A DNA stretch of 64,000 bases from CAVUNY01 sp963843535 (GTDB lineage Bacteria > Chloroflexota > Anaerolineae > Anaerolineales > Anaerolineaceae): the NCBI GenBank assembly GCA_963843535.1, contig CAWJKU010000002.1:372001-436000 (forward strand), in the 5' to 3' direction. The stretch's first letter is position 1, and the number at the start of each line of letters is the position of its first letter. A program made the position numbers and the translations under genes. The notes below the pieces were generated by a model. The model did no database searches. It was not told the origin of the DNA and was given only the letters and a program-made list of their open reading frames with translations. Shown here in pieces: positions 9,360 to 18,790 of the stretch.

Positions 9360-10772
9360 ATGGCATATAAAGTAATTTCTGATGTGAATGATTTTTTAGG
9401 CCGTAAAGCTGCAGATTTGGCAAATGTCCAAATTTCATGTCCCTATTGCGGCAGAAATCACAAGATACCTTACCAGGAGATCATCGTTGGCCCGGGAATT
9501 ATCCGTCAGGTGCCAGAATTGTGCGTGAAAGCATTGGGCAAGGCGCCGACAAAAGTGGGGGTTATTTTCGATCGTGTTATACAGGAACAATTCGAACGCG
9601 ATGTTTTAGGCCCATTATTGGATGAAGGAATGCCGATTTACCCAATTCCTTTGGGTGAGTCTGGTTTGTGGTTGGATTCAAACCGGGAATTGGGAGATGA
9701 GACCGCCAGATCAATTCCGGAGGATATTGACATCCTGGTGGCTGCTGGTTCTGGGGTTATTTGTGACCTCACCAAATGGATTGCCACACTTTCCCGCAAG
9801 CCTTTTATCTTATGCGGTACAGCGCCATCCATGAACGGTTACACCTCGATTACCGCTGTGATCTCGGAACATGGTATCAAGCTGACAAAATATGTTGATA
9901 TTCCCTACGCCGTGGTTTTGGACACAAATATCCTTTCTCAAGCCCCGGCGGCAATGGTGCAGGCGGGCGTGGGCGATCTGGCTGCCCGCACGATATGCAA
10001 TGCGGATTGGAAACTAAGCAATTATTTACAAAACACCTATTTTTGCCCGCTTCCTTACCAGATGACCGCTTCATCCGAAGTTTCTTACCTGGCTTCGTCC
10101 GAGGGCATCCACCGGGCTGAGCCATCCGCGATTGCCAATTTATCTGAAGCGATTGCCATATCAGGCCTGTCTATGTCTATACTGGACGGTGAAACCTCTC
10201 CGTCCAGCGGTGGGGAACATATCATCTCCCATTTCTGGGACCTGATGAACCACATTGAAGACGCACCGCGAAATCTGCACGGTGCCCAAGTGGGCGTTGG
10301 CACAATGATCATGCTGGCAGCTTATGCATATCTCCGGGAATTAGATCCCTCAAGTTTGGATCCGGAGAGACTTATCCGGGAGCGTCTCAGCCTGGAACAA
10401 ATCCAGGCAGCGAACACGGCCCGTTTTGGCGCTGCGGCGGCGCCATTAAACGAGACTTCCCGGAATAAATACCTTCCGGCGGATCGTTTCAGTGCCTATA
10501 TCCACAAAGCGGTTGAAAACTGGGACCAATTATGGCAGGAAATCACCCCGTATACCGCCGCGCTGCCGGTGATTCGCGAAAGAATGCAAGCCGCAGGCGT
10601 CCCGCTTTCCCTGGCTTCCGTCCAGCGCACACCTCAACAGGCAGTTGATGCACTTCTATTTGGCAGCCGCTACCGACCGCGGTTCACCCTGCTTGATCTG
10701 GCCTGGGACCTGGGATTATTCCCACATGCGGCTGAAGAAATATTAACGATCTCCGGGGTGTTGAATGCCTGA
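9360..10772 (+). CDS. egsA: sn-glycerol-1-phosphate dehydrogenase, EgsA/AraM type
   Basis: A 470-residue member of the iron/zinc-dependent alcohol dehydrogenase superfamily related to archaeal G1PDH and Bacillus AraM, which reduce dihydroxyacetone phosphate to sn-glycerol 1-phosphate with NAD(P)H. The dinucleotide motif GSGVICDLTK is at about 130-139. The expected metal ligands are visible: D206 (GVGDLAAR), H287 (GGEHIISH) and H307 (HGAQVG). An N-terminal extension carries CPYCGRNH (C27, C30, H34), a possible zinc knuckle that I do not recognise as part of the core enzyme. Its stop overlaps the start of a HAD phosphatase gene by 8 bases, so the two are translationally coupled. The product may enter G1P-based lipids or be dephosphorylated to glycerol. 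The symbol follows the family, not this organism. Confidence 0.85.
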   Translation: MAYKVISDVNDFLGRKAADLANVQISCPYCGRNHKIPYQEIIVGPGIIRQVPELCVKALGKAPTKVGVIFDRVIQEQFERDVLGPLLDEGMPIYPIPLGESGLWLDSNRELGDETARSIPEDIDILVAAGSGVICDLTKWIATLSRKPFILCGTAPSMNGYTSITAVISEHGIKLTKYVDIPYAVVLDTNILSQAPAAMVQAGVGDLAARTICNADWKLSNYLQNTYFCPLPYQMTASSEVSYLASSEGIHRAEPSAIANLSEAIAISGLSMSILDGETSPSSGGEHIISHFWDLMNHIEDAPRNLHGAQVGVGTMIMLAAYAYLRELDPSSLDPERLIRERLSLEQIQAANTARFGAAAAPLNETSRNKYLPADRFSAYIHKAVENWDQLWQEITPYTAALPVIRERMQAAGVPLSLASVQRTPQQAVDALLFGSRYRPRFTLLDLAWDLGLFPHAAEEILTISGVLNA

Positions 10773-11601
10773 TGCGATTACCTTCCCAATCGCTGTGGAT
10801 GGCTTCATTTTCGACCTGGACGGCACCGTTTACCTCGGCGAAGCAGCATTGCCGCGAGCTGTGGAGGCGATAGCCGAATTACGCAGACGTGGGAAACAGG
10901 CTTTATTTGTCAGCAACAAGCCTCTCCAACCCCGCCAGGTTTACGCGGCGAAACTCACCCGCCTGGGGATTCCTGCAGGTCCGGATGACGTTATCACTTC
11001 GGCTTATGTTTTGGGATATAAGCTATCAAATGATTACCCAGACTTGACCTATTACGTCATCGGCGAAGAACCGCTAAAAGCCGAGCTGCGCGCCTTCGGG
11101 CTGAAGATCCAGGCAGAATATCTTGATCAGGATCCTCAAGAGGTGATTCACCCGCAGGGGATCGAGGCAGTGATCGTTGCTTTCGACCGCACCCTGGATT
11201 ACCGAAAGATGAATACCGCCTACCAGGCGCTCATCCACGGAGCACGCTTCTTTGCGACCAATGCTGACCACACCTGCCCTATGCCGGGCGGGGCAATCCC
11301 CGATGCTGGAGCCACAATCGCCGCATTGGAAAAGATTACCAAACGCGAACTGGAACTCCTGGCAGGGAAACCCTCGACGCTCATTTTAGAAACCGCGGCA
11401 GCCCGTCTGGGGTTGCCTCCAGAACGCTGCCTGATTACCGGCGACAGGTTAGAAACGGATATTGTCATGGGCAAAAAGGCCGGCATGGTCACTGCCGTAA
11501 CCCTGACCGGGGTCACCCGGCGAGAAGATATCAAGCCAGGGCCTTTTGCGCCTGATCTGGTCATTAACAATTTGGGGGATCTGTTAGAAACGACCAGGTG
11601 A
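10765..11601 (+). CDS. HAD-superfamily phosphatase, NagD/4-nitrophenylphosphatase-like
   Basis: A 278-residue HAD hydrolase. Motif I is FDLDGTVYLG, with the nucleophile D17 and acid D19; motif II is the VSNKP stretch near residue 53; motif III Lys is in LLAGKPS; motif IV is ITGDRLETDI. The C2-type cap and length fit the NagD/PGP-like branch, which includes phosphoglycolate and glycerol-phosphate phosphatases. Translational coupling to the glycerol-1-phosphate dehydrogenase suggests glycerol 1-phosphate or a derivative as substrate. That is inference from context only. A strong terminator follows after 22 bases. Confidence 0.88.
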   Translation: MPDAITFPIAVDGFIFDLDGTVYLGEAALPRAVEAIAELRRRGKQALFVSNKPLQPRQVYAAKLTRLGIPAGPDDVITSAYVLGYKLSNDYPDLTYYVIGEEPLKAELRAFGLKIQAEYLDQDPQEVIHPQGIEAVIVAFDRTLDYRKMNTAYQALIHGARFFATNADHTCPMPGGAIPDAGATIAALEKITKRELELLAGKPSTLILETAAARLGLPPERCLITGDRLETDIVMGKKAGMVTAVTLTGVTRREDIKPGPFAPDLVINNLGDLLETTR

Positions 11602-11623
11602 TCAGGTGTCGATGAATGGTAAC

Positions 11624-11653
11624 AAAAAAACGCCGCATTATGGGCGTTTTTTT
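11624..11653. terminator. intrinsic terminator, both directions
   Basis: A perfect 11-bp stem (11624-11634 with 11643-11653) built from an A7 run, CGCC, an 8-base loop, GGCG and a T7 run. It ends the egsA-HAD operon on the plus strand. Because the left arm is A-rich it can also stop minus-strand transcripts coming from gltX (stop at 11741). Confidence 0.88.
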
Positions 11654-11740
11654 GATTTAGCTAGGGAAAAAGAACCTGAAGGTACCTTTGCGGGTTTCGA
11701 ACTTCTACTTCTTAAAATAAATTTTTACTCTAAAAAATGG

Positions 11741-13234
11741 TCAGACTTGTGCTTCGAGCAGCCTGATCGCCTCACGGACTCGAGCTAAAACTACGTCCCG
11801 CCCGATTACTTCCATGCTTTCAAATAAGGGCGGGCTCACCTTTTTACCGGTAACAGCCACCCGTAAAATGCCAAAGACCTGACCGGCAGAATACCCAAGT
11901 TTCTCTACCAGATCGCGCATGGGAGCTTCGGCGGATGCGTGGGTGAGCTCACTTAATTGTTCGAGCACTTTCAAGCATGCCTGAGCCACCTCAGCTGACT
12001 GGTGAGCGGTCAGACCTTTAGCAATCAATTCTTCTGTAAGCGGGCTGACCTGATCTTCGAAAAAGAATCCGGCAAGCTCTGGGGCGTCATCCAGTGTTAC
12101 CAGACGCTCTTGAATAATAGGCGCAATCTTCAACAGCCTGGCGTCATCCGCCAGAAGATTCTGCCGAAGAAAAAAGGGTTTGATACGCCGGGCAAGTTCC
12201 TCTACGGGTAGGGTGCGAATGTGCAGGCCGTTAAAATGATCTAATTTCGAGAAATTAATAGCCGCCGGCGATGGATTAAACCGGTCAAGGCTGAATTTTT
12301 CCACCAGGTCGGGCATCGTGAAAAATTCTGTGTGGTCGTCATAGCTCCACCCCATAAGCGTAATCCAATTGATGACCGCCTCGGGTAAGTAGCCGAGCCC
12401 CTGCAGCTCTTTTACAAAGATCGAGTGCCCGTCCTGGATAGAATCCGCCTTCTCGCGTTTACTCATTTTTCCTTTACCGCTGGGTTTTAGAAAAACCGAG
12501 AGATGCACCCATTCCGGCTCATCCCAACCAAAGGCGTGAATGATCATATAGTGCAGCGGAAAAGTCGATAGCCATTCTGATCCGCGAATCACGTGGGTAA
12601 TTTTCATGTCGTGGTCGTCAGCCATCGCCGCAAGGTGGTACAGCGCCAGCCCGTCGGAACGGACCAGGATGTGATCGTCAATCGTCCAGTTTTCCACGGT
12701 AATATCGCCGCGTACTAAATCGTGAACGGTTGTCGTGCCTTCCTTGGGCGTCTTGAACCGCACCACATACCGTTCGCCGGCTGAGATGCGGCGGTCGGCT
12801 TCTGCTACAGTCAGATTGCGGCAGGTTCCGTCGTAGTGAGCCGGAATTTTTTGCAGCTTCTGAAGCTCGCGCACCCGTTCCAGCTTCTCCGGCGTGCAAA
12901 AACAATAAAATGCCTTATCCATTTCAACCAGCTGCCGGGCATAATCCTGATAGACCTGTTTACGCTCTGATTGGCGGTAAGGCCCATAAGGACCGCCAAT
13001 ATCAGGCCCCTCATCCCAATCAATCCCCAACCAGTGCAGACCATCGATCAATTCCTGTTCGGCGCTAGGCACATAACGTTTCCGGTCCGAATCTTCGATC
13101 CGCAGAATGAATTGTCCGCCTGTCTTTCGAGCAATCAAATAATCATAAAGGGCAGTCCGGGCGCTGCCTAAATGCATGTGCCCGGTCGGAGATGGCGCGA
13201 AGCGCACTCGTACAGGTTTCAAATCCTCATTCAT
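11741..13234 (-). CDS. gltX: glutamyl-tRNA synthetase
   Basis: A 497-residue class I aminoacyl-tRNA synthetase that charges tRNA-Glu (and, in organisms using the amidotransferase route, also tRNA-Gln). The HIGH-type motif is PSPTGHMHLGSARTAL near residues 13-28, and the KMSKS-type motif is KMSKR near residue 258. The C-terminal helical anticodon-binding domain ends at the window-typical length for bacterial GltX. The gene lies 41 bases downstream of rodA on the same strand, so it may be the last gene of the cell-shape locus or have its own promoter in that short gap. It is shared with the facing operon only through the terminator at 11.6 kb. Confidence 0.96.
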   Translation of the reverse strand: MNEDLKPVRVRFAPSPTGHMHLGSARTALYDYLIARKTGGQFILRIEDSDRKRYVPSAEQELIDGLHWLGIDWDEGPDIGGPYGPYRQSERKQVYQDYARQLVEMDKAFYCFCTPEKLERVRELQKLQKIPAHYDGTCRNLTVAEADRRISAGERYVVRFKTPKEGTTTVHDLVRGDITVENWTIDDHILVRSDGLALYHLAAMADDHDMKITHVIRGSEWLSTFPLHYMIIHAFGWDEPEWVHLSVFLKPSGKGKMSKREKADSIQDGHSIFVKELQGLGYLPEAVINWITLMGWSYDDHTEFFTMPDLVEKFSLDRFNPSPAAINFSKLDHFNGLHIRTLPVEELARRIKPFFLRQNLLADDARLLKIAPIIQERLVTLDDAPELAGFFFEDQVSPLTEELIAKGLTAHQSAEVAQACLKVLEQLSELTHASAEAPMRDLVEKLGYSAGQVFGILRVAVTGKKVSPPLFESMEVIGRDVVLARVREAIRLLEAQV

Positions 13235-13275
13235 AGTGCTCCAATTTGTGACGCCAATTTTAGCGGATTTTTTCG

Positions 13276-14373
13276 CTAAAAATCTAGTTCACGATGTCGA
13301 GAAACGACGCTCTCCACCAGGCCTATTCCCAATCCCAGTGAGAGCAGTGAACTCCCACCGTAGCTGATAAATGGCAAGGTTAATCCTGTGACCGGGATAA
13401 CTGATAAATTTACCCCAATATTAACTGCTGTCTGGAAGAAAATTAACACCCCAAATCCATAGGCAATATATGCCCCATAAACATCGCTGGCTAATCGCGC
13501 TGCCCGAAAGCAGCGCAATATGACGAATACCAGCAATCCAATGATCATGACTGTGCCGATGAACCCAAATTCAGCCGAGATGGCAGAAAAAATATAATCG
13601 GTTTGCCGGACCTGCAAGAATCGTAATTGGACCTGAGAGCTGTGCCCATATCCCTGTCCGAACAATCCCCCGGAACCAATCGCCACCAATGCCTGGTCAA
13701 CATTATAGCCATTCCCATGACGCGCATTCGGATCGGGAAAAACAAAGCTCATGATGCGCTGCTGTTGGTACGTTTCCAGGAATGGGAAAACGGCAACCAC
13801 CAGGATAATAGCTGCCGCCCCGAAAATCACCAGGTATTTCGTGGGCAGCCCTCCCAACCATAACATAGCAAACCAAACCACAAAAATCACGATTGAATTG
13901 CTTAAACTAGGCTGGAGATAAATCCATATCACCACACTCGCTGTCAGCAAAAAACTGCGAAAAACCCAGCGCAGATTCTTGGGTTCATCCCGGTGGCGGG
14001 CAAAGAAATCCGCTAACACCAATACCATAATGATTTTTGCCAGTTCGGCGGGTTGGATAAAGAACAGACCCGTGTCCAGCCAGCGCCTGGCGCCAAATGA
14101 AACTTCTCCGATCACAAAAATTACCGCCAATAAAGCGGCTGTGGCAATATACATAGGACGGGATAGCGCTGCGTAATAGTGATAGTCCACCAGCCCTACC
14201 ACCAAAATTACCCCGATGGTAATGACAGCCCAGATAGTCTGCCGCGAAGTAAGGTCCGCCAGGTTTTCATTCCCAGCAATGGCAGAACGAATCATGACCA
14301 CGCCAAAAATGGTCAGGATCACCACCGTCCCAAACAGCCAGAAATCAAAATGCTTCCAAATTTCGCGTCTCAT
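13276..14373 (-). CDS. rodA: RodA/FtsW-family peptidoglycan glycosyltransferase (SEDS)
   Basis: A 365-residue polytopic protein with about ten membrane helices and the SEDS signature VIPVTGLTLPFISYGGSS near the C-terminus. SEDS proteins polymerise lipid II into glycan strands together with a class B penicillin-binding protein; RodA pairs with PBP2 (MrdA), FtsW with PBP3. Linkage to mreBCD and mrdA argues for RodA. It starts 3 bases after the minE stop, so it is part of the same transcript as minCDE. It differs from many genomes in that the min genes sit between mrdA and rodA. Confidence 0.92.
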   Translation of the reverse strand: MRREIWKHFDFWLFGTVVILTIFGVVMIRSAIAGNENLADLTSRQTIWAVITIGVILVVGLVDYHYYAALSRPMYIATAALLAVIFVIGEVSFGARRWLDTGLFFIQPAELAKIIMVLVLADFFARHRDEPKNLRWVFRSFLLTASVVIWIYLQPSLSNSIVIFVVWFAMLWLGGLPTKYLVIFGAAAIILVVAVFPFLETYQQQRIMSFVFPDPNARHGNGYNVDQALVAIGSGGLFGQGYGHSSQVQLRFLQVRQTDYIFSAISAEFGFIGTVMIIGLLVFVILRCFRAARLASDVYGAYIAYGFGVLIFFQTAVNIGVNLSVIPVTGLTLPFISYGGSSLLSLGLGIGLVESVVSRHRELDF

Positions 14374-14376
14374 TTT

Positions 14377-14643
14377 TTAGCTTCTACGGTGAGACACAGC
14401 CTTCAAAGGGATATCTGCGACCAGGCGCTGCTCTCTTCCTTCCTGCATCATCGAAATATTAACCGCATCAGGTTCAATCTCAATATATTTAGAAATTACC
14501 AGCAACAGCTCATTCTTCAGATTTTCCATCTGCCCGGGAGCCAGGTCAGTTCGATCATGGATCAACACCAGCTTCAAACGTTCTTTTGCCAGGTTCGCGC
14601 TGGGCGGCTTTTGGCCAAACAAACGTTCCCACCAATTGGCCAT
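14377..14643 (-). CDS. minE: cell division topological specificity factor MinE
   Basis: An 88-residue MinE. The start is taken at the ATG at 14643, giving MANWWERLFGQK, because GGAGGA lies 6-8 bases upstream and this N-terminus matches the MinE membrane-targeting segment; a longer frame upstream would overlap minD. The anti-MinCD region follows (AKERLKLVLIHDR), then the dimerisation domain ending near VADIPLKA. MinE stimulates MinD ATPase and drives its release from the membrane, confining MinC action to the cell poles. The gene begins one base after the minD stop codon. Confidence 0.93.
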   Translation of the reverse strand: MANWWERLFGQKPPSANLAKERLKLVLIHDRTDLAPGQMENLKNELLLVISKYIEIEPDAVNISMMQEGREQRLVADIPLKAVSHRRS

Positions 14644-14644
14644 A

Positions 14645-15448
14645 TCAATTTCCTCCTGCGCGGAGCATCCTGGAGATCCGGTCAAATATCCCGTTTTTCT
14701 CTTCTAAATCCATGAACGGCACCGTTTCACCCTGTAATCTGCGGGCTATATGATGAAATGCCTGACCCGCCCTGGATTTACCGTTTAAAACGATTGGCAA
14801 TCCACGATTGGTGCTCATCACCACATTTTCATCTTCTGGGATCACGCCGATTAATTCTATCGCCAGCAGCTCCAAAACATCTTCCGGCGAAAGCATTTCG
14901 CCGCGTTTGGCAAGGGATGTGTTGAGCCGGTTCAAAATTAGCTTCGCGGGGCCTTTTTCCTCAGCTTCGACCAGGCCAATAATCCGGTCGGCATCTCGCA
15001 CAGCAGACACTTCTGGGTTGGTCACGACCAAAACCACATCCGCGGGCGCCAGGGCATTGCGAAATCCGCGTTCGATTCCAGCAGGACTGTCAATAATGAC
15101 CCAATCAAAATCAGGCCGCAGGTCGTCACAAAGGCGCACCATGTCGCTAGGAGAGACAGCTGATTTATCGCGGGTTTGTGCCGCGGGAATGAGATAAAGC
15201 TCAGGGACACGTTTATCACGGATCATTGCCTGCCGTAACCGGCAGCGTCCTTCGACGATATCCACCAGGTCATAAACGATCCGATTTTCGAGACCCATCA
15301 CAACATCCAGATTGCGCAAACCAATATCGCCATCGATACACACCACTTTCTGCCCGCTGGAAGCCAAAGCAACAGCTAAATTCGCGGTGGTGGTCGTTTT
15401 ACCAACTCCGCCTTTCCCAGAACTGATCGTTACAACGCTGGCTGTCAT
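14645..15448 (-). CDS. minD: septum site-determining ATPase MinD
   Basis: A 267-residue ParA/MinD-family ATPase. The deviant Walker A motif GKGGVGKTT is at residues 11-19, and switch I/II motifs include IDGDIGLRNLDVVMG and VIIDSPAG. The C-terminus ends in a short amphipathic helix (GIFDRISRMLRA), the MinD membrane-targeting sequence. ATP-bound MinD dimers bind the inner membrane and recruit MinC. It sits between minC (8 bases upstream) and minE (1 base downstream) in the usual minCDE order. Confidence 0.96.
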   Translation of the reverse strand: MTASVVTISSGKGGVGKTTTTANLAVALASSGQKVVCIDGDIGLRNLDVVMGLENRIVYDLVDIVEGRCRLRQAMIRDKRVPELYLIPAAQTRDKSAVSPSDMVRLCDDLRPDFDWVIIDSPAGIERGFRNALAPADVVLVVTNPEVSAVRDADRIIGLVEAEEKGPAKLILNRLNTSLAKRGEMLSPEDVLELLAIELIGVIPEDENVVMSTNRGLPIVLNGKSRAGQAFHHIARRLQGETVPFMDLEEKNGIFDRISRMLRAGGN

Positions 15449-15456
15449 CTTCCTCC

Positions 15457-16143
15457 CTACTTGATTTCCCAGGTATCGGCTACAACGCGGCCATATTCTA
15501 TCCGCGCCATTTCAGGCAGTACTTTCCCGCGCCGATCCGGCGTAACCGAAACCACGCTGGCTATGCGAAGCTGCATGGGGTGTAGGTCCAGGGCAGCCAC
15601 AATCGCTTTTTCATCTCCTTCGGCCCCGGCATGCACAGTACCGCGCAGCCGCCCCCAAACAATCACACTCCCGCTGGCGATAATTTCTGCCCCGGGGTTT
15701 ACGTCACCTACCACAACCACGCTGCCCTGGTAGGTAACCTTCGTACCCGATCTCAAGGTTTTTCGCACGATTATCCCCGGATCCCCTTCAGAATGGGCGC
15801 TATTTGTCGGGCGAATCGTGCGGTCCGGCCGCGGCGTAAATATGCGTGTGGCTAATCCCAGCACCTGGGCGGTTTGCTCCGTCGTTGGCGAGTTGCTTAA
15901 AATCGCCCACAGGCTGATCCCCATCCCTGACAAACCGTCGCGCAAATTGCCCATTTCGGCAGCGTGCAAGATATGGTTGCCCACATCCAGAGCGACTCTG
16001 GCTCCTTGAAAGAAAGCGCCTCGTTCTTGAATGTGACTTAACAGCGCTGACTGCAGCTCAGACCACTCCCCCTCGCCCAGAGTCACCAGCAGCCCATCTC
16101 GGATTCCTTTAATTTGCACATTCACCCGCTTATCCATTACCAT
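15457..16143 (-). CDS. minC: septum site-determining protein MinC
   Basis: A 228-residue protein. The C-terminal beta-helical MinC domain is clear: GDVNPGAEIIASGSVIVWG, then GRLRGTVHAGAEGDEKA and LHPMQLRIA, the surface that binds MinD and FtsZ. The N-terminal half (about residues 1-105) is the more divergent FtsZ-inhibiting domain. Two in-frame ATGs (16143 and 16137) are possible starts; the first is used here. An extended -10 promoter in the short gap before it suggests minCDE-rodA can be transcribed independently of mreBCD-mrdA. Confidence 0.93.
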   Translation of the reverse strand: MVMDKRVNVQIKGIRDGLLVTLGEGEWSELQSALLSHIQERGAFFQGARVALDVGNHILHAAEMGNLRDGLSGMGISLWAILSNSPTTEQTAQVLGLATRIFTPRPDRTIRPTNSAHSEGDPGIIVRKTLRSGTKVTYQGSVVVVGDVNPGAEIIASGSVIVWGRLRGTVHAGAEGDEKAIVAALDLHPMQLRIASVVSVTPDRRGKVLPEMARIEYGRVVADTWEIK

Positions 16144-16171
16144 GCATGCTCACCACCTTAAGAATTGCATT

Positions 16172-16180
16172 ATTATAGCA
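16172..16180 (-). promoter_or_regulatory. predicted extended -10 promoter before minC
   Basis: Minus-strand TGCTATAAT (TGn plus a perfect TATAAT) in the 50-base gap between mrdA and minC, with no convincing -35. It would give an internal start for minCDE-rodA. Confidence 0.5.
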
Positions 16181-16193
16181 TGGAAACTCTGTT

Positions 16194-18282
16194 CTACTTC
16201 TGGTTGGCCTGGTTAGCGAGATCACCGGCTTTAAGGTCAAAATATGCCTCCATCACCTGGCGTACAATCGGTCCGGCTGTCGTCGCGCCTTCGTTACCGT
16301 TGTAAACAAAAGCCACCACGGCAATTTCCGGATCATCGTACGGCGCCACCCCCACATACCAGGCATGGGCGGGCCATTGTCCGAATTTACACAGGCCTCT
16401 TGCATCCGCGATATCATCGCAGTATTCCGCCGTACCGGTCTTCCCCGATGTAGGGATAGAAAAACCGGCAAAAATCCCGGTGGCGGTCCCATCTACCACC
16501 ACATTTCTCAAGCCTTCCTTGAGGAGCTGGACTGCCGCGGGTTCGACTGTCTTATAGGCACCGGTGGGCAGTTGATTTTCATCAACCTCGGCAATCACGG
16601 GTGTTTTGGTAATGTCGACCTTTAATTTTGGCGTGAAAGGGATAACTACATTCCCTTCGGAATCGAGCACATTTCGCACCAGGGTAGGCTGCATTTGTTT
16701 GCCGTCATTGGCAATTGTTGCCATTGACATTAGCACCTGCAGTGGAGATGCAGTCACGTAACCCTGCCCGATCGCAGCGATATAGGTATCTCCGGTGGAC
16801 CAGTTTTCGCCTTTGTTGATCCGTTTCCATTTCCTGTCCGGTGAAACACCCGCGGTCTCGCCCGGTAATTCTATACCGCTGGTCGCCCCATAGCCCAATG
16901 CCAGCGCATACTGCTTCATGCGCTCAATTTCCAGCCCTTCCGGCACTTCGTCTTTATAACCGCCGGCGACTTTATAAAAATACACATCGCAAGATTGCGA
17001 GATGCCTTTCAAAAAGTCAACCTTCCCGTGACCGGCGCCTGTGGTCTTATAGGTATAGCACACAAAATTCGCGTTGAAAACCTGGATCATTCGGTGAAAA
17101 TTTTTCTGTTAAAGTTATTTTTCCCGGATCCTCCACAATTTGGGTCGGGCTGATCGTATGTTCGTTTAAGATTCCCAGCGACGTCACCAATTTATATACA
17201 GAACCCGGCGGATATTCACCAGAAATTGCATGGTTTAACAGCGGTTTGGTCGGGTCATTTTCCAACTGCTGGTAGTAATAAAAAGGGATCTGGCGCGCCA
17301 TGCGGTTGTTTTCATAATTGGGCACCGACACCATCGCCAGGATTTCACCCGTCTTGGGGTTCATCGCCACCACTGCCCCGGTATTCAATCCCAACTCAGG
17401 TAAACGCCTGTTCAATGCATCCATCTGGCCGGTTAATGCCGACTGGGCGGCGGCCTGCAGCCGCGAATCGATGGTTAATTCCACGTTATTTCCAGGGACC
17501 GGTTCGACAGGCGGTTCCAGGTCGCGTAAAATTTTACCGGCCACGTCCTGCTCCACCACCCGGGTACCATTTTTGCCCATCAGAATATCATTTAATGAAT
17601 ATTCAACCCCCGCGAATCCCACTTTGTCGCGGTTAGCAACAAAGCCCAGGGCAGTATATGTTTTTTCCAATTCAGCGGTGATTGGGCCTAGAAATCCGAT
17701 CACTTCCGAGGTTAAATTTCCGGTAGGATATTCACGGACCGGCACAATTTCAACATCAACCCCTGGCAGATCCGCGGCTCGTTCGCGGATCGTCATTGCT
17801 AATGCTTGATCGACATTGCATTTTATTTCTACCGGATTGTAAGGCGCATTGGTATCAGCGATATATACAATCTGGGTGATGCCCAAATCGTTATCGCACG
17901 GCTTGAATGCCTTAATGACTGCCTCATCCTCAATATTTCCCTTGCTGACCGGAACATCGATCATTGCCGAGAGCTGCCGGTAGATCTCCTGGATCGATCC
18001 AGGATCCGTGGGAAGGTTCGCCGGGGTAATCGTTATATTATAAGAAGCAATGTTGCGCGCCAGGACAAATCCATTGCGGTCGTAGATGATGCCGCGTTGG
18101 GTAGAAATATTAATGGTTTGCTTCCGGTTGTCTTCAGCCCTGGTCAGGTAATCTGCCCCATTGACCACTTGCAGGCTAAATAAACGCAGCATGAAGAAAA
18201 GAAACACCAGCAAGATAATGGCATAAACAACATTCATGCGCCATTTTTCAAAACCAGTTCGGGATGGAAACGAGCGGTTCAT
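16194..18282 (-). CDS. mrdA: penicillin-binding protein 2, elongation transpeptidase (frameshifted)
   Basis: Two frames, 17047-18282 (411 codons) and 16194-17090, form one class B PBP of about 695 residues. It has an N-terminal membrane anchor (about 16-38), a dimerisation domain, and a transpeptidase domain with the active Ser in PPGSVYKL (S361, K364). In the second frame follow SCD (in GISQSCDVYFYK) and the KTG box (SGKTGTAEY). All three transpeptidase motifs are intact, so only the frame is broken. The break is at minus-strand GGTTTTCAACG (17082-17072). Removing one T rejoins ...NDPGF-NANFVCYTYK.... It overlaps mreD by 4 bases. MrdA cross-links the glycan made by RodA during elongation, and since it is probably essential, a sequencing error or recoding is more likely than real loss. 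Confidence 0.87.
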
Positions 18283-18779
18283 ATTTGCACCTCTATTGGA
18301 TATATCCGCCGGGCTAAATCTGCAACCAGCGCATATACCGGTAATGCAAAAAATAAGTTTAGTAGAATACTTGGCAGGGTCACTAACACCACACTCTGGC
18401 TGAACGGTAATTGCGTTCCGGCGACGAACAGAATGGCGATTTCAATGATATGTTGAAGGAAGGTCGCCCCGATCGTCGCGATTAGCATCCCTAAAACTGG
18501 AAATTCACGAATGCGCCGGCTGCCAAAACGGATGATTGTAGTTATCGCCAGGTAGATTAACAACGGGACACCGTATGGAATCGCTGAAATAATGCTAACC
18601 AGACCACCGCCGATCACAGCCCAGAACCAGGCATTTTGGCTCTTTTCTTGTATAGACCAGGCGATTAGTACAAGCAGCACGAGGTCCGTGGTTCCGCTTA
18701 ACAAGGGAAGCTGGCTGAAGATCGATAGTTGCGCCATCAGCACGATGACCAGCACTGGAATACTTATCAGGTAGGCCAT
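18279..18779 (-). CDS. mreD: rod shape-determining membrane protein MreD
   Basis: A 166-residue, very hydrophobic protein with five to six predicted membrane helices and no soluble domain, matching MreD in size and topology. The sequence is poorly conserved, as usual for MreD, so the call rests mainly on position: 11 bases after mreC and overlapping the mrdA start by 4 bases. MreD links the periplasmic MreC/PBP2 complex to the elongasome; its exact activity is not established. Confidence 0.85.
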   Translation of the reverse strand: MAYLISIPVLVIVLMAQLSIFSQLPLLSGTTDLVLLVLIAWSIQEKSQNAWFWAVIGGGLVSIISAIPYGVPLLIYLAITTIIRFGSRRIREFPVLGMLIATIGATFLQHIIEIAILFVAGTQLPFSQSVVLVTLPSILLNLFFALPVYALVADLARRIYPIEVQI

Positions 18780-18790
18780 AATTTCTAAAT

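Noticed and set aside
11606..11788. 60-codon plus-strand ORF after the HAD gene
   Set aside because: It runs through the terminator at 11624-11653 and overlaps the gltX 3' end; no ribosome binding site and no protein-like composition.
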